From: an uncultured Trueperaceae bacterium
GTDB lineage: Bacteria; Deinococcota; Deinococci; Deinococcales; Trueperaceae
Reading direction: 5' to 3'
DNA length: 49,782 nt
Assembly (NCBI GenBank): GCA_913057685.1
Contig: CAJXOA010000014.1
Coordinates: 1-49,782 of the forward strand
This document shows, piece by piece, positions 31,655 through 44,077 of this stretch. The translations under genes were made by a program, and so were the position numbers. The notes below the pieces were generated by a model. That model was not told the origin of the DNA and did no database searches. It saw only the letters and a program-made list of their open reading frames with translations. The number at the start of each line of letters is the position of its first letter. The stretch's first letter is position 1.

Positions 31655-32406
31655 TCACGCCCCCTCGCCGCGCCGCTCGCGGTGCACCGCGACGTGGTCC
31701 TTCTGGACGACGTCGAGGGCGTGCTTGGCGGTGAACCGCGCGAACGCGTCGCTCCGCGCGCCGGCCTTGCGCGCCGACGTGTTCGCGTCGTGCACGCGGT
31801 AGCCGACCCCGAGACCGTCCAGGTGCGCGAGCGGGACCCCGGCATCCAGGACGCGCAGGATCCAGTCCCAATCGAAGTAGCTGCCCATGGCGGGGTCGAA
31901 GCGACCCAGGCGGGCGTGCAGCGCCGCGGGCCACGCCAGGCCGACGGTGAGGACGGTGTTGTCCTCGCGCAACGACGCGGCGGTGGTGGGGGGGTCGAAC
32001 GGTTCGCGGCGGCCGTCGGCCTCGAACTCGAACCAGCCGCCGCGGTGCACGAGCGCCTCGCCGCGCGCGAGGCGCGCGGTGACGGCGGCGAGGTGGTCCG
32101 CGTCGAGGAGGACGTCGTCGTCGTCGAGCAGCATCACGACGTCGCGGTCCGGGCTGCCGCCGGCGAGCGCCGCCGCCAGGGCGGCGTTGCGGGCGTCGAC
32201 CTGCCCACGGCCGGGGTTCGCCTGCGCCCGCGCGCGGGGGTCGGCGAAGGCGTCGACCGCCGCGAGGCCGGCGCCGTCGCCGTCGTCGATCACCCACGCC
32301 CGCCACGCGCCGTGCGTCTGCGCCGCGACCGACGCGAGCGCCTCCGCGAGGCGGCCGGGCCGGTCCTTCGTGGGGGTGAGGACGTGGACGGTCGCAGGCG
32401 CCTCGC

Positions 32407-32410
<4 letters not shown>
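31655..32410 (-). CDS. GT2 family glycosyltransferase
   Basis: 251-aa GT-A fold enzyme with no membrane segment. The nucleotide-sugar domain starts [20 protein letters not shown] and carries the metal-binding DxD in [17 protein letters not shown] (about residues 90-106). [15 protein letters not shown] (about 185) and the W-containing acceptor loop are typical of GT2. GTG 32410 overlaps the glgX stop by 4 bp (GTGA), suggesting coupling with a glycogen-related gene, but donor and acceptor are unknown. Confidence 0.82.
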
Positions 32411-34533
<2,123 letters not shown>

Positions 34534-34541
34534 GGCGGTCC

Positions 34542-35447
34542 CTACCCGCCCGCGGCGCGCGGGCCGGCGGCGGGGGACGGCTCCGCGAAGCGGAGCTCGT
34601 TCGCGGTGACGTCCGGCACCGCCCGGGCGGCGAAGGCGAGGAGCCCGTCGCGGTCGGGCGGCCCCAGGTGGTAGCGGAAGTTCGCGAGGTAGCGCAGCAT
34701 CGTTTCCGGCGTCACGCCGGCGGTCGTCGCGGCGGCCGCCGCGACGTCGGCGAGGTGCCCGAGGCCCCGCTCGCGGGCGGCGCGCAACTTCGCGACCATC
34801 CGCGCCGACGGCGGTCGGTCGCGGCGGTACGCCCACACCGCGAACGTGAACGGCAGGCGCGTGAGGTCGTACCAGCGTTCCCCGAGGTCGCTCAGGTACG
34901 GACGGACGCCGCCGACCTCGCGGCGGGCGACGCCCTCGCGGAGCGCGGCGTCGCCGATCAACAGCGCGCCGTCGTGCTCCGCGAGCATCGCGCCGAGGTC
35001 GTGATCCGCGTGCGGCACGAGGGTGGCGCGCACGCCGGACGCGGCGAGCAGCACCTCGAGCAGCGCGACGCTGGTGGCGCTCGCGGTCGTCACCGCGATG
35101 CGGGCGCCGTCCAGGTCCGCCCAGGGGCGGTGGTGGAACAGCGTGACGCTGTGCACCGGCCCGAGGCTGGCGACGGAGAAGTCGGGGAGGGCGGCGAGGG
35201 TGTGGCGGTGGCGGAGGAACTCGACGGAACTCATCAACGTCAGGTCGACGTCGCCGGCCAGGAGCGCGGCGTTGAGTTCGGTGGGGACGCCGGACACGAA
35301 GCGGGCGACGTGCCCGTCCTCGTCCCACGCCTCGAGGCCCCAATGGAGCGGCGCGACGTTCGTGTACGCCACCACGCCGAGGCGTTCCTCGCCCGCACGC
35401 CGGTCGTGGGGCAGGTCGCGAGCGGTCGTGGGGGCGAAGCCGGTCAC
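34542..35447 (-). CDS. mqnA: Chorismate dehydratase MqnA (futalosine menaquinone pathway)
   Basis: 301-aa enzyme removing water from chorismate to give 3-[(1-carboxyvinyl)oxy]benzoate, the first step of futalosine-route menaquinone synthesis. The periplasmic-binding-like fold shows [17 protein letters not shown] (about residues 25-41), [14 protein letters not shown] (about 68), [15 protein letters not shown] (about 120) and [16 protein letters not shown] (about 195). GTG 35447 overlaps the mqnE stop by 4 bp, giving the next enzyme of the path directly upstream. The C-terminal tail after about residue 285 is unconserved. Confidence 0.92.
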   Translation of the reverse strand: MTGFAPTTARDLPHDRRAGEERLGVVAYTNVAPLHWGLEAWDEDGHVARFVSGVPTELNAALLAGDVDLTLMSSVEFLRHRHTLAALPDFSVASLGPVHSVTLFHHRPWADLDGARIAVTTASATSVALLEVLLAASGVRATLVPHADHDLGAMLAEHDGALLIGDAALREGVARREVGGVRPYLSDLGERWYDLTRLPFTFAVWAYRRDRPPSARMVAKLRAARERGLGHLADVAAAAATTAGVTPETMLRYLANFRYHLGPPDRDGLLAFAARAVPDVTANELRFAEPSPAAGPRAAGG

Positions 35448-36685
35448 GCCAGCGGGCGCGCGGGGTGCACCTCGAGTTCGGTGTAGATCGCGTCGCGCTT
35501 GACGGGCGTGCGGCCCGCATCCTGAATGAGGCGGATCAGTTCCCCTTCGGTGATGCCGGTCTCGGTCGAGGCGCCCGAGGCGTGCGCGATGCGCTCGTCG
35601 GAGATCGTGCCGTCGACGTCGCTGACGCCCGCACCGAGGGAGACCTGCACCAGTTCGGGGGTGATCATGATCCAGTAGCCTTTGACGTGCGGGACGTTGT
35701 CCAGCACGACGCGGGCGACCGCCAGGTTGCGGAGGTCGTCGAGGCCGGTCGTGAACTCGGTCTTGCCGATCTCCCGCGCGAGTTGGTTGTTGTCCGGCTG
35801 GAAGGCGAGCGGCACGAAACTCATGAAGCCGGGCGCCTCGTCCTGCAGGTCGCGAATCCGCATCATGTGGTCCAGGCGCTCCTCGAGCGTCTCGACGTGC
35901 CCGTACAGCATCGTCGCGTTCGTGGGGAGGCCCAGCTCGTGCGCGGTGCGGTGCACGTCGAGCCAGCCGTCGGCGTCGACCTTGGCGCGGGCGATGCGCC
36001 GGCGGACGCGTTCGGCGAAGATCTCCGCGCCGCCGCCCGGCATGGCGATCAGGCCGGCGTCCTTCAGTTCCGAAAGGACCTCGCGGTACGACACCGGCGC
36101 GGTGGTGCCGGCGGGCCGGGCGATGCGCGTGAAGTGGTGGATCTCCGCCGCGGTCCAGGCCTTGACCTGGTAGCCGCGTTCGGTGAGGCCGCGCGTGAGG
36201 TCGAGGTAGTAGTCCCAGCCGCGTTTCGGGTGGTGGCCGGAACTGATGTGGATCTCGACGAGGTCGGGCGTGGCGTGCTTCTCGACGAACGCCCAGACGT
36301 CGGGGAGGTCCATGTCCCAGACGCCCTCCTGGTCCATCGTGCGTTGGAACCCGCAGAAGGTGCAGCCGACGTAGCAGACGTTCGTTTGCGACAGCCGGAG
36401 GCTGTGCACGTAGTACGCCTTGTCGCCGACCTTCTCGGCGCGGACGGCGTCGGCGAGGGCGGCGAGGCCGGGCAGGTCGGGCGTCGCGAAGAGGGTCATG
36501 CCCTCCTCGAACGTCACCCGCCCGCCGCTCAGGACCTTGTCGGCGATGCGCGCGAGGGCGGGGTCGTGGATGGGGGCGGCGTGGCCGTTCGGCAGCGGCA
36601 CGACGGTCGCGGGCGCCCCCGCGGCGGGCCCGGCCGACCTCTGGGTCGGCGTCGCGCCCGTGGCGGCGGTGGGGGGTCGCGTCAT
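35444..36685 (-). CDS. mqnE: Aminofutalosine synthase MqnE (radical SAM)
   Basis: 413-aa radical-SAM enzyme that adds the adenosyl radical to the MqnA product to form aminofutalosine. The 4Fe-4S motif is CYVGCTFC (C-x3-C-x2-C, about residue 105). [36 protein letters not shown] and [17 protein letters not shown] identify MqnE rather than the related MqnC. A Pro/Ala-rich N-terminal extension (about 1-38) is extra. ATG 36685 has TAGGTT 6 nt upstream. It is the first gene of a unit mqnE-mqnA-(glgX-GT2). Confidence 0.92.
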   Translation of the reverse strand: MTRPPTAATGATPTQRSAGPAAGAPATVVPLPNGHAAPIHDPALARIADKVLSGGRVTFEEGMTLFATPDLPGLAALADAVRAEKVGDKAYYVHSLRLSQTNVCYVGCTFCGFQRTMDQEGVWDMDLPDVWAFVEKHATPDLVEIHISSGHHPKRGWDYYLDLTRGLTERGYQVKAWTAAEIHHFTRIARPAGTTAPVSYREVLSELKDAGLIAMPGGGAEIFAERVRRRIARAKVDADGWLDVHRTAHELGLPTNATMLYGHVETLEERLDHMMRIRDLQDEAPGFMSFVPLAFQPDNNQLAREIGKTEFTTGLDDLRNLAVARVVLDNVPHVKGYWIMITPELVQVSLGAGVSDVDGTISDERIAHASGASTETGITEGELIRLIQDAGRTPVKRDAIYTELEVHPARPLA

Positions 36686-36691
36686 GCCGTC

Positions 36692-36697
36692 AACCTA
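36692..36697 (-). promoter_or_regulatory. Leaderless -10 box of mqnE
   Basis: TAGGTT, 6 nt before ATG 36685, in the 52-bp gap after lpdA. Confidence 0.55.
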
Positions 36698-36737
36698 GCA
36701 GCGCGGGCGCGGTCGCGCGGTGTTCCGGCCCGCCAAC

Positions 36738-38165
36738 TCACACGTGCAGCGCGCGGTCGTGCACCGCGAGCGCCGCCTCCTTCAGCGTCTCCGACAGCGT
36801 GGGGTGGGCGTGCACCGTCCGCGCCAGGTCCTCGGCGCTGGCGCCGTACGTCATGGCGGCGACCGCTTCGGCGATCAGGTCGCCGGCGTGCGCGCCGATG
36901 ACGTGCACGCCCAGGATGCGGTCGGTCTCATTGTGCGCGAGGATCGTGACCTTCCCGCCGGTCGCCTCGAGGGCGCGGGCGCGGCCGTTCGCCTGGTAGG
37001 GGAACGACCCCTTGACGTAGTCCGTGCCGGCCGCCTTCAGCGCCTCCTCGCTCGCGCCGACCGTCGCGATCTCGGGGTCGGTGTACACGACGCCGGGCAC
37101 CAGGTCGTAGTCGACGTGCGCCACGCCGGTGACGATCCCCTCGACCGCCGCGACGCCGTCCTCCTCCGCCTTGTGCGCCAGCATGGGGCCGTGGATGACG
37201 TCGCCGATCGCGTACACGCCGGGCACGTTCGTCGCGAAGCGGTCGTCGACCTCGATGCGGCCGCGGTCGTCGGTCGCGACGCCGACCGCGTCCAGCCCGA
37301 GCCCTTCGGTGTTCGGGGTGCGGCCGGTGGCGAGCAGGACGCGTTCCGCTTCGACGTCCTCGCCGCCCTCGACGCTGACGACGGCGCGGCGGGTCGTGCC
37401 GCGGCCCTTGCGCGTCACGCCGGTCACGCGCGCACCGAGGCGGAAGGTGAGGCCCTGCTTCGTGAAGGTCGTGCGCGCCTGCTTCGCGAGCGAGGCGTCC
37501 ATGCCGGGCAGGATGCGGTCGGCGTACTCGAGGACCGTCACGTCGCTCCCGAGGCGGGACCAGACCGACCCGAGCTCCAGACCGATGTAGCCCGCACCGA
37601 TCACCGCGAGGCGCTTCGGGACGGCGTCGAAGGCGAGGGCGCCGGTGGAGTCGACGACGACCGTGCCGTCGACCTCGACGCCGGGCAGCGACGCGGGGCG
37701 CGACCCCGTCGCGAGCAGGACGTGTTCGGCGGCGAGGGTCGTCGTGCCGTCCTCGCCGTCGACGGCGACCTCGCCCGGGGCGGTCAGTCGGCCGGTCCCG
37801 GCGTAGCGGGTGACGCCGTTCTTCTTCATCAGGAACGCGACGCCGTCGGTGTTCGCCGCCACGACGGCGTCCTTGCGCGCCATCATGGCGTCCAGGTCGA
37901 GGGTGGGGGCGTCGACGCGGACGCCGTGCACGGCGAGGCCGTGCGCGGCGTGGTGGTACTGCTCGCTGGACTCCAGCAGCGCCTTGCTGGGGATGCACCC
38001 CACCCGCAGGCAGGTGCCGCCCAACGTGGGTTCCTTCTCGACGATCGCGACGTCGAGACCGAGTTGCGCGCCGCGGATGGCGGCCACGTACCCGCCGGGT
38101 CCCGCGCCGATGACGACGAGGTCGTGCGTGGCGGGCGTGTCGGGGGTGGGGCTGGGGTTCGCCAT
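36738..38165 (-). CDS. lpdA: Dihydrolipoyl dehydrogenase (E3)
   Basis: 475-aa FAD enzyme reoxidising the lipoyl group of E2 with NAD+. FAD site LVVIGAGPGGYVAAI (about residues 16-30), redox pair GGTCLRVGCIPSK (about 48-60), NAD site AVIGAGYIGLELGSVW (about 190), second FAD contact GVYAIGDVIHGPMLAHKA, and catalytic His-Glu in HAHPTLSETLKEAAL near the C-terminus. Third gene of the 2-oxoglutarate dehydrogenase operon, 4 bp after sucB, so it should serve that complex; it may also serve other lipoyl complexes. Confidence 0.97.
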   Translation of the reverse strand: MANPSPTPDTPATHDLVVIGAGPGGYVAAIRGAQLGLDVAIVEKEPTLGGTCLRVGCIPSKALLESSEQYHHAAHGLAVHGVRVDAPTLDLDAMMARKDAVVAANTDGVAFLMKKNGVTRYAGTGRLTAPGEVAVDGEDGTTTLAAEHVLLATGSRPASLPGVEVDGTVVVDSTGALAFDAVPKRLAVIGAGYIGLELGSVWSRLGSDVTVLEYADRILPGMDASLAKQARTTFTKQGLTFRLGARVTGVTRKGRGTTRRAVVSVEGGEDVEAERVLLATGRTPNTEGLGLDAVGVATDDRGRIEVDDRFATNVPGVYAIGDVIHGPMLAHKAEEDGVAAVEGIVTGVAHVDYDLVPGVVYTDPEIATVGASEEALKAAGTDYVKGSFPYQANGRARALEATGGKVTILAHNETDRILGVHVIGAHAGDLIAEAVAAMTYGASAEDLARTVHAHPTLSETLKEAALAVHDRALHV

Positions 38166-38169
38166 GGGG

Positions 38170-39411
<1,242 letters not shown>

Positions 39412-39487
39412 CGTTCACTCCCTCCCGGGGCCGGGAACGGGCGCATGCGTGCGGGGGTGGATGGGTGCGGCGCGCGACCGGTCGGGC

Positions 39488-42304
39488 TCACGCGTCGTCC
39501 TCGAAGGCGGCGTGCAGGAGCTCCTCCTGCTCGAGTTTGTGGCTGGTGCCCGACCCGGTGGCGGGGCTCGCGGAGGCGGGCCGGAGGACGCCGTCGAAGC
39601 GACGCCCGAACGCCTCGCTCCCCCAGGCGGTGCGCAGGAAACTCCAGGCGCCCATGTTCGCCGGTTCCTCCTGCACCCAGCGCAGGGGGGCGCGCTTGGG
39701 GTAGCGCGCGAGCACCTCGGCGAGGGCGGCGTCGGGGCGGGGGTACAGCTGCTCGAGGCGCAGGATGGCGACGTCGTCGCGACCGCGCCGCTCGCGTTCG
39801 GCGACGAGGTCGTGCGCGACCTTGCCGCTGCAGAGCAGGATGCGCTTGACGCGCTTCGCGGCGCTCTTCGTGGCGAACGCGCCGTCGTCCATCACCCGCT
39901 GGAAGCGGCCGTGCGTGAGGTCCTCGAGGGGCGACGTCGCGTCGGGCGAGCGCAGCAGGCTCTTGGGCGTCATGACGACGAGCGGCTTGCGCCAGGGGCG
40001 CAGCACCTGGCGGCGCAGCAGGTGGAAGATCTGCGCGGGCGTCGTGGGGTAGGTGACCTGCAGGTTGTCCTCCGCCGCGAGCTGCAGGAAGCGCTCGAGG
40101 CGCGCCGAGGAGTGCTCGGGGCCCTGCCCCTCGTAGCCGTGCGGGAGCAGCATCACGAGGCCGGACAGGCGGTTCCACTTGTCCTCGCCCGACGCGATGA
40201 ACTGGTCGATGATGACCTGCGCGGCGTTCACGAAGTCGCCGAACTGCGCCTCCCACGCCACGAGCGCGTCGGGCGCGTCGAGGCTGTAGCCGTACTCGAA
40301 CCCGAGGACGCCCGCCTCGCTGAGGGGGCTGTTGGCGATCTCGACGGGGCCCTGGTCCTCCGCGACGTGCGCGAGGGGCACGTACGTGCGCGCGTCGTTG
40401 CGGTGGTGCAGGACGGCGTGCCGGTGCGAGAACGTCCCGCGTTCGCTGTCCTGGCCGGTCAGGCGGACGCGGACGCCGTCGGCGGCGAGGCTGGCGAACG
40501 CCAGCGCCTCGCCGGCCGCCCAGTCGAGGGGCGCTTCGCCGTCCGCCATGCGGCGGCGGGCCTGCAACGCCCGCGCGATCTTCGGGTGCGGCGTGAAGTC
40601 GTCGGGGACCGTCGCGGTCGCGTGCAGGAGGCGCGCGGCGGTGGCGGCGTCCACGCCGGTATCGACGTCGGGCACGTCGCCGTCGTCACCGCCGGCGTAG
40701 GGGCCCCACACCCCCTCGCCGTGCGAGTAGTGCAGTTGGAAGTCGTCGCTGCGCGCGACCGACAGTTCCCCCTCGAGGTGCTCGCGGCGGGCCTCCGCGA
40801 TCGCGTCCGCCTCCTCGCGCGTCACCTCGCCGATCGCCAACAGCCGCTCGAGGTACGCCTCGCGGACCGACGTGCGGCGTTTGATGACGTCGTACATCTC
40901 GGGTTGCGTGAAGCCGGGTTCGTCCCCCTCGTTGTGGCCGTGCCGGCGGTAGCAGTACATGTCGATCACGACGTCGCGCTGGAAGCGCTCGCGGAAGTCC
41001 ATCGCGAGTTCGATGACCTGCGCGACCGCTTCGGGATCCTCGCCGTTGACGTGCAGGATGGGGGCCTGCAGCATCTTCGCGACGTCGCTGGCGTACGGGG
41101 TGCTGCGGCTCTGCTCCGCGTCGGTCGTGAAGCCGAGTTGGTTGTTGACGATGACGTGCAGCGCGCCGCCCACCCGGTAGGGCTCGAGGTCGGACAGGTT
41201 CAGCGTCTCCTGCACGATCCCTTCGCCGATGAACGCCGCGTCGCCGTGGATCAGGATCGGCATGCCGCGCACGCGGCGGGTGTCGCCGACCCGGTCCTGC
41301 TTGGCGCGGACGCGACCCAGCACGACCGGATTGACGAACTCCAGGTGGCTGGGGTTGAAGGCGAGCGAGAGGTGGACGGTCTCGCCGGTCTCCGTCGTCC
41401 AGTCGCTCGAGTACCCGAGGTGGTACTTGACGTCGCCGCTGCTGCGGTGCATCTCGGGGTCGACGTCGTCGAACTCGCGGAAGATCGTGCGGGGGCTCTT
41501 GCCCATGATGTTCGCGAGGACGTTGAGGCGGCCGCGGTGCGCCATGCCGAGGACGATCTCGCGGACCCCCTGGCGGCCGGCCTTCTCGATCGCCTGGTCC
41601 AGGAGCGGGATCAGCGTCTCGCCGCCCTCGAGGCTGAAGCTCTTGGCGCCGACGTACTTCTTCTGGATGAAGTGCTCGAAGATCTCCGCGTCGGTCAGCT
41701 TCGTGAGGATGCGCAGCTGCGTCTCGCGCGACAACGTCAGGCGGTTGCGGGTCGCCTCCATGCGGTCGCGCAGGAACGTCCGCATCGCCAGGTCGTCGAT
41801 GTGCATGAACTGCGCACCGATCGCGCGGGTGTACGTCTCGCGCAGCCCGTCGATCAGCCCCCCGAGCGTGTCGGCGCCCGCGACGCCGGACGCCAGGACG
41901 GGGGCGTCCATGTCGGCGTCGGTGAAGCCGTACGTCGCGGGGTCGAGTTCGTGCACGCCGTTGGGGTCCGGCGTCGAGGCGTCCTCGGCGAGGGGGTCGA
42001 GGTGGGCGACGCGGTGGCCGAGGACGCGGTAGTTGCGGGTCAGTTTGTCGGCGCGGTGCTGCAGGTCGCTCGCGCCGTCCCCACCGGCCCGCGGGGGCCC
42101 GCGGAAGACGCTGCGGGGGAGGAACGTGGGCCCGAGGTCGGGGCGGCCGCGTAGGCCGCCCTCGGGGGCGCCGGCGTCGTCGAAGTAGCGCCGCCAGGCC
42201 TCGGGGACCGCGGCGGGGTCCCGGAGGTAGGCGACGTACATGTCTTCGGCGAACGCCAGGCTCGAGCCGTGGAGGGGCGGGTCCGAGGCGTCGGAATCGG
42301 GCAT
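39488..42304 (-). CDS. sucA: 2-oxoglutarate dehydrogenase E1
   Basis: 938-aa thiamine-diphosphate enzyme that decarboxylates 2-oxoglutarate and succinylates E2 in the TCA cycle. The N-terminal E2-binding segment reads SSLAFAEDMYVAYLRDP (about residues 13-29). TPP-site motifs are MAHRGRLNVLANIMGKSP, GDAAFIGEGIVQETLNLS and RRHGHNEGDEPGFTQP; the C-terminal transketolase-like part has VAWEAQFGDFVNAAQVIIDQ and EEPANMGAWSFLR. ATG 42304 is taken because MPDSDASDPPLHG leads directly into the conserved start; TAGAAC 10 nt upstream is only a weak -10 match. It is divergent from the sugar kinase. Its cofactor would come from the thiamine locus at 10-15.5 kb. Confidence 0.97.
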   Translation of the reverse strand: MPDSDASDPPLHGSSLAFAEDMYVAYLRDPAAVPEAWRRYFDDAGAPEGGLRGRPDLGPTFLPRSVFRGPPRAGGDGASDLQHRADKLTRNYRVLGHRVAHLDPLAEDASTPDPNGVHELDPATYGFTDADMDAPVLASGVAGADTLGGLIDGLRETYTRAIGAQFMHIDDLAMRTFLRDRMEATRNRLTLSRETQLRILTKLTDAEIFEHFIQKKYVGAKSFSLEGGETLIPLLDQAIEKAGRQGVREIVLGMAHRGRLNVLANIMGKSPRTIFREFDDVDPEMHRSSGDVKYHLGYSSDWTTETGETVHLSLAFNPSHLEFVNPVVLGRVRAKQDRVGDTRRVRGMPILIHGDAAFIGEGIVQETLNLSDLEPYRVGGALHVIVNNQLGFTTDAEQSRSTPYASDVAKMLQAPILHVNGEDPEAVAQVIELAMDFRERFQRDVVIDMYCYRRHGHNEGDEPGFTQPEMYDVIKRRTSVREAYLERLLAIGEVTREEADAIAEARREHLEGELSVARSDDFQLHYSHGEGVWGPYAGGDDGDVPDVDTGVDAATAARLLHATATVPDDFTPHPKIARALQARRRMADGEAPLDWAAGEALAFASLAADGVRVRLTGQDSERGTFSHRHAVLHHRNDARTYVPLAHVAEDQGPVEIANSPLSEAGVLGFEYGYSLDAPDALVAWEAQFGDFVNAAQVIIDQFIASGEDKWNRLSGLVMLLPHGYEGQGPEHSSARLERFLQLAAEDNLQVTYPTTPAQIFHLLRRQVLRPWRKPLVVMTPKSLLRSPDATSPLEDLTHGRFQRVMDDGAFATKSAAKRVKRILLCSGKVAHDLVAERERRGRDDVAILRLEQLYPRPDAALAEVLARYPKRAPLRWVQEEPANMGAWSFLRTAWGSEAFGRRFDGVLRPASASPATGSGTSHKLEQEELLHAAFEDDA

Positions 42305-42364
42305 CTCGTGCGACGTTCTACCACGGACGAACGTCCCGCCGGCCGCCCCGCGGGACGTGCGCGC

Positions 42365-42370
42365 TACCCT
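42365..42370 (+). promoter_or_regulatory. Leaderless -10 box of the PfkB kinase gene
   Basis: TACCCT, 6 nt before ATG 42377. Confidence 0.6.
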
Positions 42371-42376
42371 GGGGGC

Positions 42377-43369
42377 ATGGCCCGCGTTCTGACCCTCGGG
42401 GAGCTGCTGATCGACTTCGTGCCGGACCGGACCGGCGTCACCGTCGCCGACGCGGAACGGTTCGTCAAAGCGGCGGGCGGTGCGCCCGCCAACGTCGCGG
42501 TGGGCGTCGCCCGGTTGGGGGTCGCGTCGGGCTTCGTCGGGAAGGTCGGCGACGACGCCTTCGGGCACTGGCTCGCGGGCGTGCTTCGCGACGCGGGCGT
42601 GGACGTGGCGCAGCTGCGGTTCGACGCGACCGCCCGAACCGCCCTCGCCTTCGTGTCGCTCGACGCCGACGGCGAGCGCGACTTCCTGTTCTACCGCCAC
42701 CCCTCCGCCGACCAGCTGCACCGCAGCGAGGACCTCGACCGCGAGGCGTTGGCGCACACCGACGTCCTGCATCACGGCAGCATCAGCCTGATCCAGGAGC
42801 CGTCGCGCAGCGCGACGCTCGCCGCGATCGACGCCGCACGGGCGGGCGGCGCGACCATCAGTTACGACCCGAACCTGCGCCTGGCGTTGTGGCCCGACGC
42901 GGACGCGGCGCGCGCCGGCATCCGGTCGGTGTGGGACCGCGCGCACGTGATCAAGGTGGCCGAGGACGAACTGGCGTTCCTGACGGGAGGGACCGACGCC
43001 GACGCGGCCCGCACGCTGTGGCACGACGACCTGGCGTTGTTGGTCGTGACGCGCGGCGCGGCGGGGGTCGACTGGTTCACGCCGAACGACGCCGGCCACG
43101 TGCCGGGGGTGCGGGTGACGCCGGTCGACACGACCGGGGCGGGGGACGCCTTCGTCGCGGCGCTCTTGGCGGCGTGGAGCGAGAACGCGGACCTCGCCGG
43201 CGACCGCGCGGCGCTGGAGGCGGCGCTGTACGGCGCGAACGCCTACGCGGCGCTCACGACGACGCAGCCCGGGGCGATCCCCGCGCTCCCCGACCGCGCG
43301 ACGTGGTCGGCGTTCCTGGACGCGGCGTCGAGCGGCGTGGACGACGGACGCCCGGAGGCGTCCGGCTAG
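42377..43369 (+). CDS. PfkB family carbohydrate kinase (fructokinase-like)
   Basis: 330-aa ribokinase-fold sugar kinase. GGAPANVAVGVARLG (about residues 34-48) is the first PfkB signature and VDTTGAGDAFVAALLAAW (about 250-268) the second, including the catalytic Asp in GAGD. LGELLIDFVP at the N-terminus and the lack of a nucleoside-type lid suggest a fructokinase or 2-keto-3-deoxygluconate kinase. Sequence alone does not settle which. Its neighbour sucA gives no clue to the sugar. Confidence 0.87.
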   Translation: MARVLTLGELLIDFVPDRTGVTVADAERFVKAAGGAPANVAVGVARLGVASGFVGKVGDDAFGHWLAGVLRDAGVDVAQLRFDATARTALAFVSLDADGERDFLFYRHPSADQLHRSEDLDREALAHTDVLHHGSISLIQEPSRSATLAAIDAARAGGATISYDPNLRLALWPDADAARAGIRSVWDRAHVIKVAEDELAFLTGGTDADAARTLWHDDLALLVVTRGAAGVDWFTPNDAGHVPGVRVTPVDTTGAGDAFVAALLAAWSENADLAGDRAALEAALYGANAYAALTTTQPGAIPALPDRATWSAFLDAASSGVDDGRPEASG

Positions 43370-43463
43370 GGATCGACGGCGTCGGGTGGCGTCGAACGGC
43401 GCGAGCGCCGGGGAACGATCAGGGGGTCGATCCGGGGGGATTCGGCTCCCGGCGAACGGCACG

Positions 43464-43506
43464 AAAAAACCCGCCGAAGCGGGCGACCGGTGCTCTTGGT
43501 TTGATG
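43464..43506 (-). ncRNA. Putative tiny RNA 1 (promoter-to-terminator unit)
   Basis: Predicted about 43-nt transcript from the start set by TATTCT (43513-43518) to a terminator hairpin CCCGC-TTCG-GCGGG (43470-43483) with TTTTTT (43464-43469). No start codon with a ribosome site, and no tRNA fold, is visible. It is the partner of the unit at 44002-44042. Confidence 0.5.
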
Positions 43507-43512
43507 CTTCAG

Positions 43513-43541
43513 AGAATACGACGATATGCGGCATTCGTCAA
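43513..43541 (-). promoter_or_regulatory. Strong two-box promoter of tiny RNA 1
   Basis: TTGACG (43536-43541), 17-nt spacer, TATTCT (43513-43518) on the minus strand. A 19-bp stretch around the -35 box is identical to that at 44070-44088. Confidence 0.75.
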
Positions 43542-43887
43542 GGGGTTGCATGCGTCCGGCGTTCGCAGGGCCCCAACCGGCCCGAATCCGCCGTGAAACC
43601 GGCGGAACGGCGCCCCCCAAGCGCCCGACGTCGGGCCGGTCCGCCCCCCGGACCGGCGTGGACGCGCGCACCCGTCCACCGCGCCCGATCGATGGACCGT
43701 GCCGCCGTGCGGACCGGACGCCGGCCGCCCCGCCGTGCGGGCGCCCCCGCGCGACCTCAGGTCGGGTGCGGTCCCGCCACCAACGCACGGGGGACCGGGG
43801 ACGGCGGGGCTCGGGGGACCCGGGCGGGGACGCGAGCCGTGGGAGGCGACCGGGACGCCGAACCGAGAGCCTGAGGAACGAGGCGTC
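43542..43887. other. Gene-poor spacer
   Basis: GC-rich DNA between the two tiny units. Open frames run through it on both strands but encode only Arg/Pro/Gly-rich low-complexity sequence with no recognisable domain. I see no gene here. Confidence 0.6.
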
Positions 43888-44012
43888 ATGAACCACGCCC
43901 CAGGTACGGGGCCGCATGAACGAGGGGTCGAGCACGGGGGCCATGAACGAGGGCCCGACGAACGAGGCCCATGAGCGAGGACCCATGAACGAGGACCCAT
44001 GAAAAAAGACCC
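43888..44012 (+). repeat. ATG-phased 14/28-bp degenerate tandem repeat
   Basis: Units begin with ATGAAC or ATGAGC at 43888, 43916, 43943, 43971, 43985 and 43999 (spacings 28, 27, 28, 14, 14). The core is ATGAACGAGGACCC. The last unit, ATGAAAAAAGACCC, merges into terminator 2, so its A-run provides the terminator's T-tract on the minus strand. Confidence 0.75.
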
Positions 44013-44042
44013 GCGGCGGCGGGTCCTGCGCTTGCGTCTATA
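44002..44042 (-). ncRNA. Putative tiny RNA 2 (promoter-to-terminator unit)
   Basis: Predicted about 41-nt transcript from the start set by TATCTT (44049-44054) to the hairpin GACCCGC-CGCC-GCGGGTC (44008-44025) plus TTTTTT (44002-44007). This terminator would also end transcripts from the XdhC-MocA gene just upstream. Confidence 0.5.
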
Positions 44043-44048
44043 AAGGAA

Positions 44049-44077
44049 AAGATACCCCGGTATACGTCATTCGTCAA
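44049..44077 (-). promoter_or_regulatory. Strong two-box promoter of tiny RNA 2, inside the end of the XdhC-MocA gene
   Basis: TTGACG (44072-44077), 17-nt spacer, TATCTT (44049-44054). The -35 box forms the last Leu-Asp codons of the upstream gene. The spacer contains the near-palindrome GATACC-CC-GGTATAC (44051-44065). Confidence 0.7.

Noticed and set aside
35444-36685. MqnC (cyclic dehypoxanthine futalosine synthase) instead of MqnE
   Set aside because: The [13 protein letters not shown] opening and [15 protein letters not shown] motif match aminofutalosine synthase, and it is coupled to mqnA.
42315-42320. Leaderless -10 box for sucA (TAGAAC)
   Set aside because: The last base is not T and the spacing to ATG is 10 nt, outside the 5-7 nt seen elsewhere; recorded only as weak.
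43509-44000. Minus-strand frame of about 163 codons beginning MGPRSW in the gene-poor spacer
   Set aside because: Its start arises from the tandem repeat, the product is Arg/Pro/Gly-rich without any motif, and it runs through the tiny RNA 1 promoter.
43888-44012. Possible CRISPR array
   Set aside because: Units are 14 bp or multiples, degenerate, with no uniform spacers and no cas genes nearby.
43464-44042. Possible tRNA genes behind the two strong promoters
   Set aside because: Only about 40 nt lie between start and terminator; no cloverleaf, CCA end or T-loop sequence is visible.
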